Position numbers and translations under genes: made by a program. From Selaginella moellendorffii (Eukaryota; Streptophyta; Lycopodiopsida; Selaginellales; Selaginellaceae), in the NCBI RefSeq assembly GCF_000143415.4, contig NW_003314292.1, positions 536,829 to 600,828 on the forward strand: DNA of 64,000 bases, given 5' to 3'. The notes under the pieces were generated by a model. That model made no database searches, was not told the DNA's origin, and saw only the letters and a program-made list of their open reading frames with translations. Below, in pieces: positions 11,360 to 23,419 of this stretch. Within the stretch, counting starts at the first letter, position 1, and each line of letters starts with the position of its first letter.

Positions 11360-12480
11360 ATTTATTAATCCAATTAATCAAATGGAAGTTTATGTTCATA
11401 ATTTATAAATATAAGATTAATCTTATTGAATATCTTAGGTAGTGGATATGCCTAAAATATGTTTGGATATTATTTAAATTATTCTACTATCTAACGGTTG
11501 TTATTCATTTAGATTCATCTTGTATTTATAAATTATAAATATGTTAATAATTTATAAACTTTCCTAAATATTTTTATTATATTCTAGATTATTCTACACT
11601 AACTATTATGTTATAACAATTGATAATTGACACAAACTTTATTAATGTAGTGCATGTGGTTTGTACCCTTTATCCTATGATGATTTACCATAAGATAACC
11701 ATGAAGCAAAACCTAAACCCTCCATATGCCACATGTCACATACCACATGCCACATGCCATGTGTCCAAAGGACAATTGTGGAAGCCAAGTTTTAATGCCT
11801 TGGGCCACTGAATAAAGGAACGGAGCCAAACTTACAAACATGGAGTCAAAGAGCAATGTAAATTTTGTTGAATACCAAGAGATTACCACCAGGATTCATG
11901 TAAATTCTTGCTCTAGGAATGTGCTATTGCTGGTGAAGATTTTTGCTTAAAGAATTAATTATAAAAAGTTTTAGTTACAGTAAGTTTGAAGATGTTTACT
12001 TGTCCTTTATACAGAGACATCCTAATAATAACTTGTCTATGTCTAGATATCATTGAAATATATGGAACCTAACACTAGGTGATGGTATATTAAAGATACT
12101 AGAATCAATTGACTAAATTTGAATTTGCTATAGTTTTATGTGTGTGTAAGCATGATCAAAGCTCCAATTATTAATAAAAACAAATTAAGCAATAGTATAT
12201 ATTATATATCTATATGTAGCTCATGTTTATCAATTAAATTGATCAAATAGAAATTTATAATTATAAATATAGTTATAATTTATAAACACCAGATTAATCT
12301 TATTGAATATCAACCATTAGATGGTAGAATAAACTAGAAAATACAAGAAAGTGTTTAAGAAAGTTTATAAATTATAAATACAAGATTAATTTAAATAAAT
12401 AACAAAAAATAAATGGTAAAATATCCTGGAATATACAAGCATATTTTAGGTATATTCACTACCACTCCCCCTAAAAGTTT
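11360..12480. repeat. Two related AT-rich MITE-like repeat copies
   Basis: Positions 11363-11450 and 12228-12325 share the order: aattaatcaaat-like block, ataatttataaa, agattaatcttattgaatat. Inverted or direct variants (tttataaattataaatacaag, with ataacaa and atggtagaat) lie at about 11488-11560 and 12350-12425. Another partial copy is at 5625-5665. This pattern of short AT-rich units in both orientations is typical of non-autonomous DNA elements. Exact ends were not determined. Confidence 0.5.
11726..11760. repeat. 7-bp tandem repeat, five units
   Basis: Five consecutive heptamers, consensus ATGCCAC, with variants ATGTCAC and ATACCAC. Confidence 0.8.
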
Positions 12481-12899
12481 GCTTAACAAAACCAAAAAAT
12501 CAAGATAATATATGCAGTATTTGATTAAGCAGTAGTATTTTAAAATCTTTTTTTTAAGTACAGCTATATTTTATTAGTACATAATACTATAGAATATAAG
12601 ATTTGAATTTACTTGTATATAATATATTTTTATAAAATATTTTCTTAGTAATTATTTTCTTTACTGGATCTGGGTGTAACTAAATTATTAATGATTATTT
12701 TTAGTCAATATTCTCTTACTTTTGTTTGATAAAATTTTAATATAAATTTATCCCAGTAAACACTAATTTACATGTAACATCTAATTAGTATTAAAAATTC
12801 CATTTTTACTTTTTCCTGTTCTAAATATGTTAATATTTCCAAATAATACTTTGTATCTAATATTTTTATTAATAATTACTTATTCTTACTTATATATTC

Positions 12900-14544
12900 A
12901 TATTATCAAATTCACAAGAATCAAAGGCCTTGGCGAATTTGCAACTATAGAGGCAATGTAGGTCAATCCAGCGATGCAAGAGGGCTGGAAACAACGAGCG
13001 CCTAGAGAGACCTCGGCCTCCGGTAAGATTTTTCTCGTCTCGAGTTCCATGGAACGTTGGTTTTTCCTATTTGTGTTCGTGTCTAGTTCTTAGCAGTCCC
13101 CCAGAGGGGTGTAGAACGAATAAGAATTTTTTCGTCTCTAGTTCTTAGCAATGCCATGGAACTCGGTTTTCCTGTTTGTGCTTGTGTCTAGTTCGTTTAG
13201 CACTTGGATTTTCCTGATTGTGTGTGATCCCGTGCCATGAAACTTCGGTTTTTCCTGTTTGTGTGTGAGTTTTTTTTGTGTCTAGTTCTGAGCTGGAACT
13301 TGGTTTTTCCTGTCTGTGTGTGATTCTTTTCGCCATGGAAGTTTGTGTGTGATTTTTTTGTGGAACTTCGGTTTTCCTCTTTGTGTGTTGTTTAAACATT
13401 TTTGGACATGGGAAAGTGATCCGATTTACTGGCAGGCGATCGTCGTTCCGGAGAAGGAGCTCGCGCTTTTTCTGGGTTTCGCCCCGGCTGCTAGAATTCT
13501 TCGTTCCTCCACCAGTTTTTCTAGACGCGGAGTACTACGTTCTCTAATATACACTTCACAGAGCTTTGGCTGAGCTCAAAGGTGAGAGGTTTCCTTTAGT
13601 TCTGCTTCATTTCTTTGTTTACTGATCTCACGTTTGGGACTTCTTCCAAGAGCAGGGATTCCTCCACCGGGGCCGAGCTTCAAGGTTGGAGAATGATCTG
13701 TCTAGTTTTGGAATCTCACGAGTTCTCTTTCTGGCAGCAGGATGAGATGATAATGGCCAAACACGTAACGTTTATCCGTGAACTTCAAGAATGGATCGCC
13801 GCTAGTATTGATATCAAGTTTATGGACGACAAGCTGACCGAAACCAGTGCCTCGGGGCGGTCCAAGAACGTCGTCGGAGCTTCATATCGCTAAGAGGAGG
13901 TGCGTGTTCTACGCGAGCTAGCGATTAGGATCATATTCGACAGATGCCTGCGCCAGGAAACTCGAGAAAGACGTCTCAGTTTCGAGTGTTCATGCACTGA
14001 CGTTCTACTCTCGTTTTCTGGAGGCGATCTATGAGTTTGAAAGATCGACGAACTGGTGGTGATGAGGTTGGATCCAGCATCACGGGGTTTTGTTGAAGAG
14101 GAACCAAGAGCGTTGTTGCTTTCAAGTTTTTGTTTAGTATCATCTTCGTGCCAGGAAACTCGAGACATGAAATCCGAGTGACGAGTGTATGGGGAATATG
14201 CTTTTCGTTTGAAAAAAACCGCGCTCAAAGTTTTGCCTTATCCAACTCGTGGGTGGGGCCGAATTATTTTTGATATCTATTGACAAATGGGGCCCGACCA
14301 AATCAAATTCACTGCAACTAGACAGTGGTCGTAGCAAACAAAAATCTTTGGTCCAATTGATCTCGGCCGTGGATCTTGGAGTAAAGCTAGTTGTATAAGA
14401 GCACAAAGAGGGAAACGAGAGAAAACGTGCTCATAGGGATTTCTCCTGGATGACTGACACTACAGGTTCCATTCTTTTTTCTATTTCCTCGAGCGAATGA
14501 GAAGATCTCAACAGAGGTTTCTTCTTGCAGAGAGCTTTCTCGCC
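12900..14544 (+). other. Leader region of the bZIP gene, with untranslated exons
   Basis: Composition changes from AT-rich to gene-like at about 12930. A first non-coding exon probably ends at cctccg|gtaaga near 13021. A 3' splice site cttcttgcag ends at about 14525, just before the bZIP start codon, so the leader is spliced. Several short upstream frames lie between (for example 13615-13893, containing MIMAKHVTFIRELQEWIAAS). None shows the conserved sucrose-control peptide of group S1 bZIP leaders, and I cannot say which parts are exons. Confidence 0.5.
13030..13395 (+). repeat. Degenerate tandem repeat in the bZIP leader
   Basis: A unit of roughly 50-65 bp, built from (g)ccatggaacttcggtttttcct, then gtttgtgtgtg, then tgtctagttct, recurs about six times with varied spacing and substitutions. 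It lies just after the putative first-exon donor, so it is probably intronic. Confidence 0.7.
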
Positions 14545-15223
14545 ATGTTCGAGTTCTCGAGTGACTCGTCCGGAGGAATCGCCTGTGATTTCAAAGGTGA
14601 GATTCCAAGTTTTGTCTTTGTACCTCAGGTCGATGATCTCTCAGGAGTCACCATGCCAGAACATCACCTAGAAGTCGAAGGTAAGTTCTCTTCAAACCTT
14701 CCAAAGTTCCTGGAGCTTTGGAGCAACGTAAGTACCTCGAAATGCAAAGCCATAACTTCACAGAGACTCTGTTTCCTTACCAGACTTCCTGATCCAAGAC
14801 CAGAGTGGCAATGAAGAGGACGAGGAAGAGAATCTGACGAAGCTGCGAAAGGAGAAGCGGATGCAATCCAACCGCGAGTCGGCCAAGCGCTCGCGCCTCA
14901 AGAAGCAAATCCAGCTCGAGGAGACAACGCGGCTCCTCGAGCATCTCCGCCAGCAAAACGGGCTCCTCAGGTACAAGGTAAGCCTGGCTGTGAACGAGTA
15001 TCGCGAGTTGATGCTGCACAACCGTGAGCTGAGAATGAATGCCCACAACTTAAGCTACAGGCTCCAGTATCTCGGCCTCGCTGCCTCTTCTCTCAGCATC
15101 AACACTGCCACTGCTGCCCCTGCTGCTGCTGTTTCTTCTCCTGCTACTGCTTCTACTGCTGCTGCTGCTGCTGCTGCTGCTTCTGCTTGGATTTCAGAAA
15201 GAGAGATTTCGAGCAGAGAGTGA
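14545..15223 (+). CDS. bZIP transcription factor, group S-like
   Basis: Model: exons 14545-14680 and 14784-15223, 191 residues. The frames join exactly across a 102-nt GT-AG intron. The protein begins MFEFSSDSSGG. It has an acidic stretch (about residues 53-60), then the basic region KRMQSNRESAKRSRLKKQ (about 68-86) with the invariant N-x7-R. A leucine zipper follows with HLRQQNGLL and NRELRMNAHNLSYRLQYL, spaced as in plant group S bZIPs. The tail is Ala/Thr-rich from a GCT repeat at 15156-15180. It would dimerise and bind ACGT-core DNA in the nucleus. ATG 14545 is chosen over 14497 because a cttcttgcag acceptor lies between them. Group S assignment rests on zipper spacing only. Confidence 0.9.
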
Positions 15224-15808
15224 TTAGAGACTGAACTTTCTTCGCTCTCTACAGGTGGTACCTCTCTTTTAGTCGGTCTCGGATCCATAGAGTCGTGCTC
15301 TAAAAGCTTCTTTCCTTTGCTCCTTGCTCCTTGAGGTGGTCGGTCCTAGAACTGCTGTCTGTACCGAGTTCTCTCTCTCAGGTAATGTCAAGCTTATCCG
15401 GGTACTCCGGGTCTTTTGCTTTCTTCGTTTTTCTCCGTGTCTCTGTCTGTGAAAAACTTTCAGGAGATGGATCAGTACCAGCAAGTTCAATCGGAAAAAA
15501 TACCAAGTACCAGAGATACCGGAGAGTTTTATGTTTCTTAAGAAAAATCTTTGTTCATGGTGGAAATGTAGTAACAATGGCCCAGACGTACACGGCCACC
15601 ACCTAGATGTTAGCTAGTATAAAAGAATCCCCCCAAGTGTTAGAGAGAAAGAGAGAGGAAGAAAAAAAGAGTACAGTATTTTTTCCTTACTTTCCCCAGA
15701 GTTGAGATGAAGAAAGAAGTCGTCTTCGTCGTCGTTGTCATCGTTGTTGTTACGTCTGTGCATTGCTCCTGCTCGAAAAGCGTTGGTTGATAATACAAGT
15801 AGCGCCAG
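15224..15808. other. Convergent 3' region of the bZIP and quasi-RRM genes
   Basis: This 585-bp stretch separates two convergent genes and must hold both 3' untranslated ends. No further gene is supported. Short frames here are shadows or random. Confidence 0.6.
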
Positions 15809-17093
15809 CTATCTCGACTTGGACGCAGCTCTGTTGGCCTCCTCTCGAGAAGACGGGAAGAGCTCCACATATCTATTCCCCAGTGTCATCTTGTCCTTGT
15901 TCATGGCCGCCTTGGAGTCCCCCGGTCCCAAGAAAAACACGTACGCCTCCCCGGTCGCCCGGCCATCCGAGTGAACTACAATCTGCACGCTGTCCTCCTT
16001 GAGCCCAAACTCCCGGAAAAACTCCACTATATCCCGCTTGGACGCCGAGAATGGCAGCCCCCGCAGCTTGAGCACCCCCGTGTGCTCGGCCAGATCCTTG
16101 TCACACAAGCTGTTCTTCCCGCTGCCACCACCACCACCACCACCACCACCGCCACCGCCACCTCCACCTCCAGCGGCCGAAGAAGCGAGCGTTGCCAAGA
16201 CATCACCGGACCTGGGATCGTTAACTTCCGTGGCCACGGCACTGTAGTAGTCCTGCTTCTTGCTCCGGAAGACCTCTACGTACCTCCGTCCCATATTCTG
16301 CCTGTTCCGCTGGAGAGCAAAGTCGACTTGCATGGGAGCTCCCAGCACCACAAAGGCCTCGCCGGAGAACCTTCCCTGTTTCCGGACGAGCAGCACATCC
16401 ACCACATCCAGGCCTGCAAAGAATTCGAATACGTCACTCTCTGAGCAGTTAAACGGGAGTCCTCGCAGTCGGACAACTGGGAATGGTCGCGGCTGGCCCA
16501 GGAAGGAAAATCCGGGGCCCCCGTACATGAAGCTCGCATGAGCAGCAGTGGCATGAGGCGAGCTTCCAAAGTAAGAGCCTGCAGTGTCTAGCAAGCGCTG
16601 CCTCTTTGCTGCTGCAACCTCGTATCCGTCGGCACTTCCCCCGCTCCCCAATAAATTCCTTAAAACAGAGAAAAGCCCACCCCATCGACAGATGCTCAAC
16701 AAACTTTGAAACTTTTGTTTTTGGGTGTGTGCATAGCTCTAGCTTGTTCTTCCCATCCCACTTAACAAGAAAAATAAAGAAAAAACCTCTCTAGAAACTT
16801 TCACACACAAACACTCTTTCTCTCTTCTTTCACAATTCTTTGTGCTGTGAGTTCTTTGTTCTTACTCTTCTTCTCGATTTTTTTTTTTCTCTGTCTCTCG
16901 GACTGACTCGCAAGTAGGAAACACTCGTTCCTTCTTAGCTGTGGATTTAGTGTGCCAGACACAGGCCAAGGCAGATGTTTCAGGCAATCCAGGAAGAAAT
17001 TTCTCTCTTGAAATGCAGGACTGGGACTGGAATGACCTATAGATCCTGATGCATTGCCGCAAGGATTGAGAGAGCTTACCCCCTGGAAAACAT
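15809..17093 (-). CDS. hnRNP F/H-like RNA-binding protein with two quasi-RRMs
   Basis: Model on the minus strand: exon 1 17093-17080 (14 coding nt, MFSRG), a 421-nt intron, exon 2 16658-15809; 287 residues. The long frame in exon 2 has no ATG before MYGG. The small exon restores an N terminus MFSRGNLLGSGGSADGYE that resembles plant orthologues. Quasi-RRM 1 (about residues 66-137) begins VVRLRGLPFNCSESDVFEFF and quasi-RRM 2 (about 195-270) begins VLKLRGLPFSASKRDIVEFF. The RGLPF form is typical of hnRNP F/H and ESRP proteins, which bind G-tracts and steer splicing in the nucleus. A run of about 16 glycines, encoded by a GGT/GGC repeat, links the domains. The gene is divergent from REV3. Confidence 0.93.
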
Positions 17094-17272
17094 CGCTGCG
17101 CGCGCCGCGATCCCACCTCTCCCAGCGAATCGCACAACGCTTGCCCTAACCGCAAAACTGCCTCGGCAAACAGTAAAGGGCCTTTTTTGCAACGAAATAT
17201 ATGCTCTTGGGATATTCCCGCTAGAACCCTAATTCTTCGTTTTCTCGTGTCAAAGAAGCGCCCGCGCGGGCT
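17094..17272. promoter_or_regulatory. Shared divergent promoter of the quasi-RRM gene and REV3
   Basis: Only 179 bp separate the two start codons, so both 5' untranslated regions and core promoters must fit or overlap here. The stretch is GC-rich near both starts, and I see no convincing TATA box. Plants often pair housekeeping genes this way. Confidence 0.6.
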
Positions 17273-17908
17273 ATGGCGGAGCTGGAGGAGGGATCGCAGG
17301 AGGAGCGGGTCTTCGGCATTCGCATCGTGAACCTGGATTACTACACGGCGGCGCCGCTGGTGGACATGGACGAGTGCTACTCGCATTTCTTCGGTGAGCT
17401 GGGATTTCTTCGTTTTAGCGGTGAGATTTAAGGAGAGATTGCCAGGGAGGAGCGTGATGGAAGTTCCTGTAGTGAGAATCTATGGTTCTACTCTCGCGGG
17501 GCAGAAGACTTGCTTGCATCTTCACAAGGTAGTGATGATTTAGAAGCCGAGAAATCACTCGCAATTGTCCAATTTCAGGCTCTCCCATACTTTTATGTTC
17601 CTTACGATGACGATCTTCCTCAGAGCTTAGAAGAAGGTACTACGCGAATCTCTTTTCTCCATTTATCTTTTCTCTTTCAGCCATGGCATTTGTCCGGCGT
17701 TTAGCGTTGGCTCTCGAGAGAGCTATGAAGGTAACACTCAATTTTACTTGATACATGCCTTAGTATGATCTTTGCACAGATGGCTAGTGCCATTGGAGCC
17801 AAGAGACAACACGTACATTCTTGCGACCTCGTTCGAGCGAAAAAGTTTTATGGCTATCATCCATCCGAGGACACATTCATCAAAATAACTTTGTATCCTT
17901 GGGACTTT

Positions 17909-17953
<45 letters not shown>

Positions 17954-20900
17954 GAGCTTTTCTTGACTGATCGTAGATACTACCCTCAAGAAGCGAGCCA
18001 AATGAGCGCGTTTCTACTGGTAATAAGCTCCAGTGATGTTTCTTTTCTCGTAACACAAACTTTGCAGAGTGGTGGAATTTTAAACCGCAAGTTCCAACCT
18101 TACGAAGCTCACATCCCTTACCTGCTGCAATTGAAGGTTAATCAAGGCTGTGATTGTTTCGATAATAATGATGTTTCCAATCTCAGATGGACTACAATCT
18201 GGCAGGAATGGGACTCTTAGAAGTCTCGAGTTTGCGCTTTAGATCGCCTTTACCCGACACGCCGAACGAGAGGAAAAGGAAAATATCAGCACTCAACACT
18301 CCAGCCGCTGAAAACGATGGCAGCTGGTTTACATCGTCAAGTGATTACGACATTCATGATTTTTGGTTATCTTCGAACATCCCATCGCACCAAGTTTGGT
18401 CAGATCTCTCTCAGGATAAAGCGTCGCCTTCCAGATGCAGTACATGCGAGCTAGAAGTTGATGCTACCGTAGAAGGTTTGTTTCTTGACGTTAGCTTGTA
18501 AGATCTTATTCTGACATTGACGCTGCTGCAGCGATCCTCAACAAGGATTCACTTTCTTATACGCCTCTGGAGCAAATAGATCCTGGAAGAATGCTCGTGC
18601 AGTCTTTGATACCTATCTGGGAGGTGCGAAGAAGCCCGCAAGCTGCTTGCTCTTAGACGGTGTAAGACATCGTTTCAGTCTGCCGTCTTTGTGCATGGCA
18701 TGTTTCTTCCAGAAATAATCTCGTTCATGTCCCTTGTTTTACAGGGACAGGAGCAAGAGGACTTGACGAGCAGCTTCCTTTCTCCACAGCCGCATAAGCA
18801 TTTTGCTGTGGAGGCTCTTCATAAAGAAATTTTGAAATCCGTGTGGATGTCTGGAGCAACGCCACAGCCGCAAGATAACGATCTACTTGAAAGCTCACAA
18901 CCGGCAAATCTGTATCGGTCTCCTTCGGCTGCAAAAGGCTTCTCCCAAGAGGTGAAACCGACGCCAGAGGACAGCCTTCACAATGAAATGGCTCAAAGCA
19001 CGTCTCAACCCGACCTTTGGAAGGTGCGTTTTTCTTTTCGTCATCCTCGTGTCTAACATCTTTATCAGGCAGCTGACGAGGACGCACTGGAACTTCTCAA
19101 ATGGATGGTGTCTTCCCAGGACAACAATTCTGAAGGTGATGTGATAGCAGCCAACGAGCAAGATCACGGCGAAATCGACTTATGCAGACTTTTTGAAGGT
19201 GATGGGGTAGAAGCAGCACTTCAGAAAACGTTGTCCACGTTTGAGATTATGTCGCAAAGGGAGTGCCAGGATATTGTCGACTGTTTTGAAGAAGACGGAG
19301 AAGAAAAAGAGGTCTTAGTAGCTGAAGAAGATACTTCTGGAATCAGAATTCCGCAGTATGATGGAGCAGGGGATGAAGAACCTCCAGCCGACGTGACTGA
19401 GACGGGTAAAAGAGTGGGTAACAGGAGTTGGGGACGGCTTCCGATAACTGTCAAAGGATCACCTGCGAAGCCAGGAAAAGAAGAAGTAAGCGTTGCTGTA
19501 CCTTTACGTCCCTGTGGATCACCTCAGGAGCAGGCAAGAGAATCCAGGTCGGAAACTTCAGTCCGTGATTTGATGAGAATCAAACGTGGGAAGCAGAAAG
19601 GTGGCAGACAACAGGAACCAGAAACTGAGAGCGCTGTAAAACCGCAAGGCTTGAGGAAATGCTTGTTAAACCAGTATGGAGCTCTTCCCTTGCAAAGTCA
19701 CATGACCACTGAGCCTGTTGAAACTTCCGGTGACAACGAAAACTCACAGCCAGCTGCTGCAGTGGAAAAGGATGTAGTCTTGCCGAAGAATGGAGAGCTG
19801 GCGATGATTTTTCACCAGCGGCCTCCAAGTAACAATGATATCCTTGCAAGCTTCAAGAGCTACGGCCTGAAGGACGTGGAGTACCCGAATGTATCTTATG
19901 GAGGCTCGGAGGATATGGAAAAAAGTGGTATGTTTCTCAGCTTTTGTGCTCTTGATTTTAACGCCTGCTGCTTTACAGCGGCAATATTTGCTGGTGATCC
20001 TGCGAGGAGATTTGATATTGATGATACCGTTATCCATCTTTTAACTCCTGCACTGGCGCCTCCATCGAATTCTTCCGTCTGTGAGTGGCTTGCAAAAGAA
20101 AAGCTCGCGTTAAACTCTTTGCAAAAGGAACATGTAGCATCGACACTAGAGACACCATCCGGCAGACCAGCGTCTCCAAAGTACAATGAAATGCACGTAC
20201 TTTCGGACGAGTTTCAAAGCGGTGAGCACTCAAACACGACGTTGGAAGGGAGTGCTGAAGCTAAACGACGGTCTAGAGATTTTTCTCAGATCACAGGCCC
20301 GTCCTTGGCGGCTCATCGGCTTACTCCGGCTAGCCAGACTGGTTTTCGTGATCCTGCAGCAGCTGGTGCTGGTCAGCAAGTCACAGTCATGAGCATAGAG
20401 GTATAAGCCTTTCTGATTTATTTATTTACGACTTGAAACTCCAATGCGAGAACATTGGCAGGCTCTTGCTGAAACACGCGGTTCCTTGCGACCGGATCCG
20501 CATTACGATTCAATCAGCTGCATTGCGATCGTTGTGGCAGATGATACAGAAACAACAAGAGAGACTATCGCTCTTATCCACGATAAAGAGTTACAAGATG
20601 GCAAGAGGTTTGTTGTTTGTGTAAGTCCAGCTTGTTACTGATGTTCCTTTTAAACAGGCCTTCGGATGGTCTTTCATGCTCTCCCAATACAAGCTACTTC
20701 CCCACTGAAGTAGCTCTTCTGCAGTTTTTTATCGAGTTGGTACGGGCTTACGATCCAGACATCATAATTGGATGGGAGATTCAGAGGCTTTCTTTGGGAT
20801 TCCTCGCTGAACGGGCTGCTAATCTTGGAGTTGGTCTTTTGGCATCTATCTCTCGTACTCCACCAAGAAGCGGTCACAACAGCTTGAGCAGCACCTTTTT

Positions 20901-23419
20901 CTCGGATGGTGAGAAGACTGGTGGAATCGCCGAGGCCAACAAAACCATCATCCAAGACGAATGGGGCCGAACTCACGGAAGTGGAATTTACGTTGGTGGC
21001 CGGACTGTCTTAAACCTGTGGCGCATCATGCGAGGAGAAGTCAAGCTTAGCAACTACACTGTAGAATGCGTTGGGGAAGAAGTTCTGAAGAGAAAAGTTC
21101 CTCGTATTTCCTGGCGAGACCTGACAAAGTGGTTTGCAAGTGGAGCCGGAGGAAACAGGTTTAGATCCGTCGAGTACTTGATCAACCGAACGGCTTTGAA
21201 CTTACAAATCCTTGATCAGCTCGATATTGTGAGTGCATACTGTATTTCAAGCCTGTGTCTGACATGGTTTTGCAGGTAAATAGAACCGCAGAGTTGGCAA
21301 GAGTGTTCGGTATCGACTTCTATTCTGTATTTTCTCGGGGCTCGCAGTACCGTGTTGAATCTATGATGCTGCGCCTTGCACATTCGCAAAATTTCTTGGC
21401 TATCTCTCCTTCTAAAGAACAGGTACTTATGATATTGACGAAGTTTCTCCTTACAACTTATTGTATTGTCTTGTAGGTGGCTGCACAACCGGCAATGGAG
21501 TGTCTGCCACTTGTATTGGAACCAGAATCGAAACTCTATACGAGCCCGGTTGTAGTGCTCGATTTCCAGTCACTCTATCCCTCCATGATAATTGCCTACA
21601 ACCTTTGCTTCTCGACGTGTCTGGGTAAATGCATCTCTCTAAACCCGAAAGTTCTCGGGGTTACTAAATTATGGATACCGCCGTCGCTACTACGGAGTCT
21701 AGTGGATAAGTTGATCGTCACTCCCAATGGGATCATGTTTGTTCCACCTGAGGTACCGTATCTGTTTCACAATCTTATGCTGATGCTTACACTCGTTGAA
21801 CCAGATTGCTCCTGGAGTTCTCCCAAGGTTGTTGCTAGAAATACTCTCCACGCGGATAATGGTGAAGGGCAAAATGAAGAAACTGGATGCATCGCAGAGA
21901 GTTCTTCACCGAGTCCGTTGAATTATCTTTTTTCTTTCGAATGGAATGACAGTTGGTTCGTTTTTACAGATTTTCAATGCTCGGCAGTTCGCTCTTAAGC
22001 TTATAGCAAACGTCACATATGGTTACGCAGCGGCTGGTTTCAGTGGGAGAATGCCATGCGCAGAGCTAGCTGACAGTATAGTTCAACTTGGAAGGCATAC
22101 TTTAGAGCAAGCAATCAACATGGTGAACAGCAATCCTGCTTGGGGTGCACGGGTTGTTTACGGCGACACCGACAGGCATGTGAACTGAAATGCTTTTTCG
22201 TATCTAATAGTGCTTGTTTGCAGTATGTTTGTACTTTTAGAAGGACGCTCGCGAAGCGAGGCCTTTAAGATTGGCCATGAAATAGCTTCCGCTGTCACAG
22301 CAGTGCATCCTCATCCAGTGGCCTTGAAGATGGAAAAAGTGTATCATCCTTGCGTTCTTTTGACAAAGAAGCGTTATGTGGGATACAGCTATGAATCTCC
22401 CACTCAAGAAACTCCTACTTTCGACGCGAAAGGGATTGAAACAGTGCGACGTGATAGCTGTGCTGCTGTTGCCAAGACAATGGAGAAGTCTCTGAGGCTA
22501 CTGTTTGAAACAAATGATCTTTCAAAGGTAGTAGTCGCTTTCTTGTTCGGTATTGATGTGCTGCCCTTCCCAACAGGTAAAACAATACCTGCAGCGCCAG
22601 TGGCAAAAGATTTTCAGCGGAAGAACGTCAATCCAGGATTTCGTGTTCTCAAAGGAGGTCCGGCTCGGGACTTACAGCACAAAGTCATCAGTGCTGCCTC
22701 CAGCGGCCATCGTTGCGTCAAAAGCCATGGCTGTGGATCCCCGTGCCGAGCCATGCTACGGAGAACGCATCCAGTACGTGGTGGTTCATGGCAAGCCCGG
22801 TGCACGTCTCGTGGACATGGTGGTGGATCCATACTTGCTCTTGGATGACAGCAAAGGCTTCCGGCTGCACGACACTTACTACATCAACAAGCAGATCTTG
22901 CCAGCGCTCCAGAGAGTATTTGGCCTCGTCGGAGTTGATCTTCGAGCATGGCTCTACGATATGTCCCGCGTCTATCAGCTTCCTGCTGCGAAAAGGCCAC
23001 GCCAAAACTACCACGAATATGGTGATGACGGAGGAGGAAGTGCTCGAAGAGGAAGGATCGACCATTACTACGCATCGCAGCACTGCGCAGTCTGTGGAGA
23101 TCTCATGACACAGGGACGGCGGCAGCTAACTTGTCAGCGATGCTCGTCGGACAAGCGGCTTATAAGTGTCGTGCTTGGTGGTCGAGCGAGCAGAGTCGAA
23201 AGAGAGCTCCAGCACATTCAAGCTGTAAGTTTGTGGTTGTTTTTTCCTGGCTGGAACTGATTTTGTTTTTGGTAGATCTGTCACACTTGTGGAGGAGGAG
23301 ACTCCAGTGGCGAGGTGCTGTGCGTATCGCTAGATTGTCCGGTGTTCTTCGAGCGCGTCAAAGTGAAGAGAGAGTTTGAGAACAGCACCGCTGTTTTGAA
23401 CCAGCTGCGTCTGGAATGA
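17273..23419 (+). CDS. REV3: DNA polymerase zeta catalytic subunit REV3
   Basis: Model of 21 exons, 1675 residues, all phases consistent: 17273-17393, 17446-17528, 17579-17636, 17681-17730, 17780-17892, 17977-18019, 18068-18136, 18187-18475, 18532-18623, 18745-19023, 19069-19927, 19979-20400, 20462-20607, 20658-21228, 21276-21422, 21477-21752, 21805-21912, 21970-22175, 22224-22527, 22577-23224, 23276-23419. This B-family polymerase extends past DNA lesions in the nucleus. Seen: an N-terminal domain (RAKKFYGYHPSED), a long variable middle, and an exonuclease-like domain whose first motif is SIE instead of DxE, in line with the known lack of proofreading. Polymerase motif A is DFQSLYPSM (about 1144), motif B NVTYGYAAAGFSG (about 1256) and motif C YGDTDS (about 1308). 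Two C-terminal cysteine clusters follow, CAVC...CQRC (zinc) and CHTC...C...C (4Fe-4S in the family). Intron 18 uses a GC donor. The exon 9/10 border is least certain. Confidence 0.96.
17912..17949 (+). repeat. (CT)n microsatellite in REV3 intron 5
   Basis: About 38 bp of uninterrupted CT/TC dinucleotide repeat inside an 84-nt intron. The repeat accounts for that intron being longer than its roughly 50-nt neighbours. Confidence 0.95.

Larger units (their letters stand above)
9241..12899. other. AT-rich intergenic region with repeat debris
   Basis: About 3.7 kb with no supported intact gene. It holds a kinase relic (9702-9790), a tRNA/SINE-like stretch (9890-9955), a short heptamer array (11726-11760), and two related AT-rich repeat copies (about 11360-11600 and 12225-12480) listed separately. 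The remaining open frames are short and show no family features. Confidence 0.7.

Noticed and set aside
13615-13893. A 92-residue frame in the bZIP leader as a separate gene
   Set aside because: It has no recognisable domain and lies within a probably spliced untranslated leader. It could be an upstream frame, but nothing supports translation.
14597-14628. Possible short intron in bZIP exon 1 (gtgagatt...ctcag)
   Set aside because: It would be about 30 nt, shorter than any other intron here. Reading straight through keeps the frame open into the confirmed 14681 donor.
16862-17386. A 174-residue minus-strand frame across the start of REV3
   Set aside because: It covers the REV3 first exon in antisense and the divergent promoter; composition and lack of motifs mark it as a shadow.
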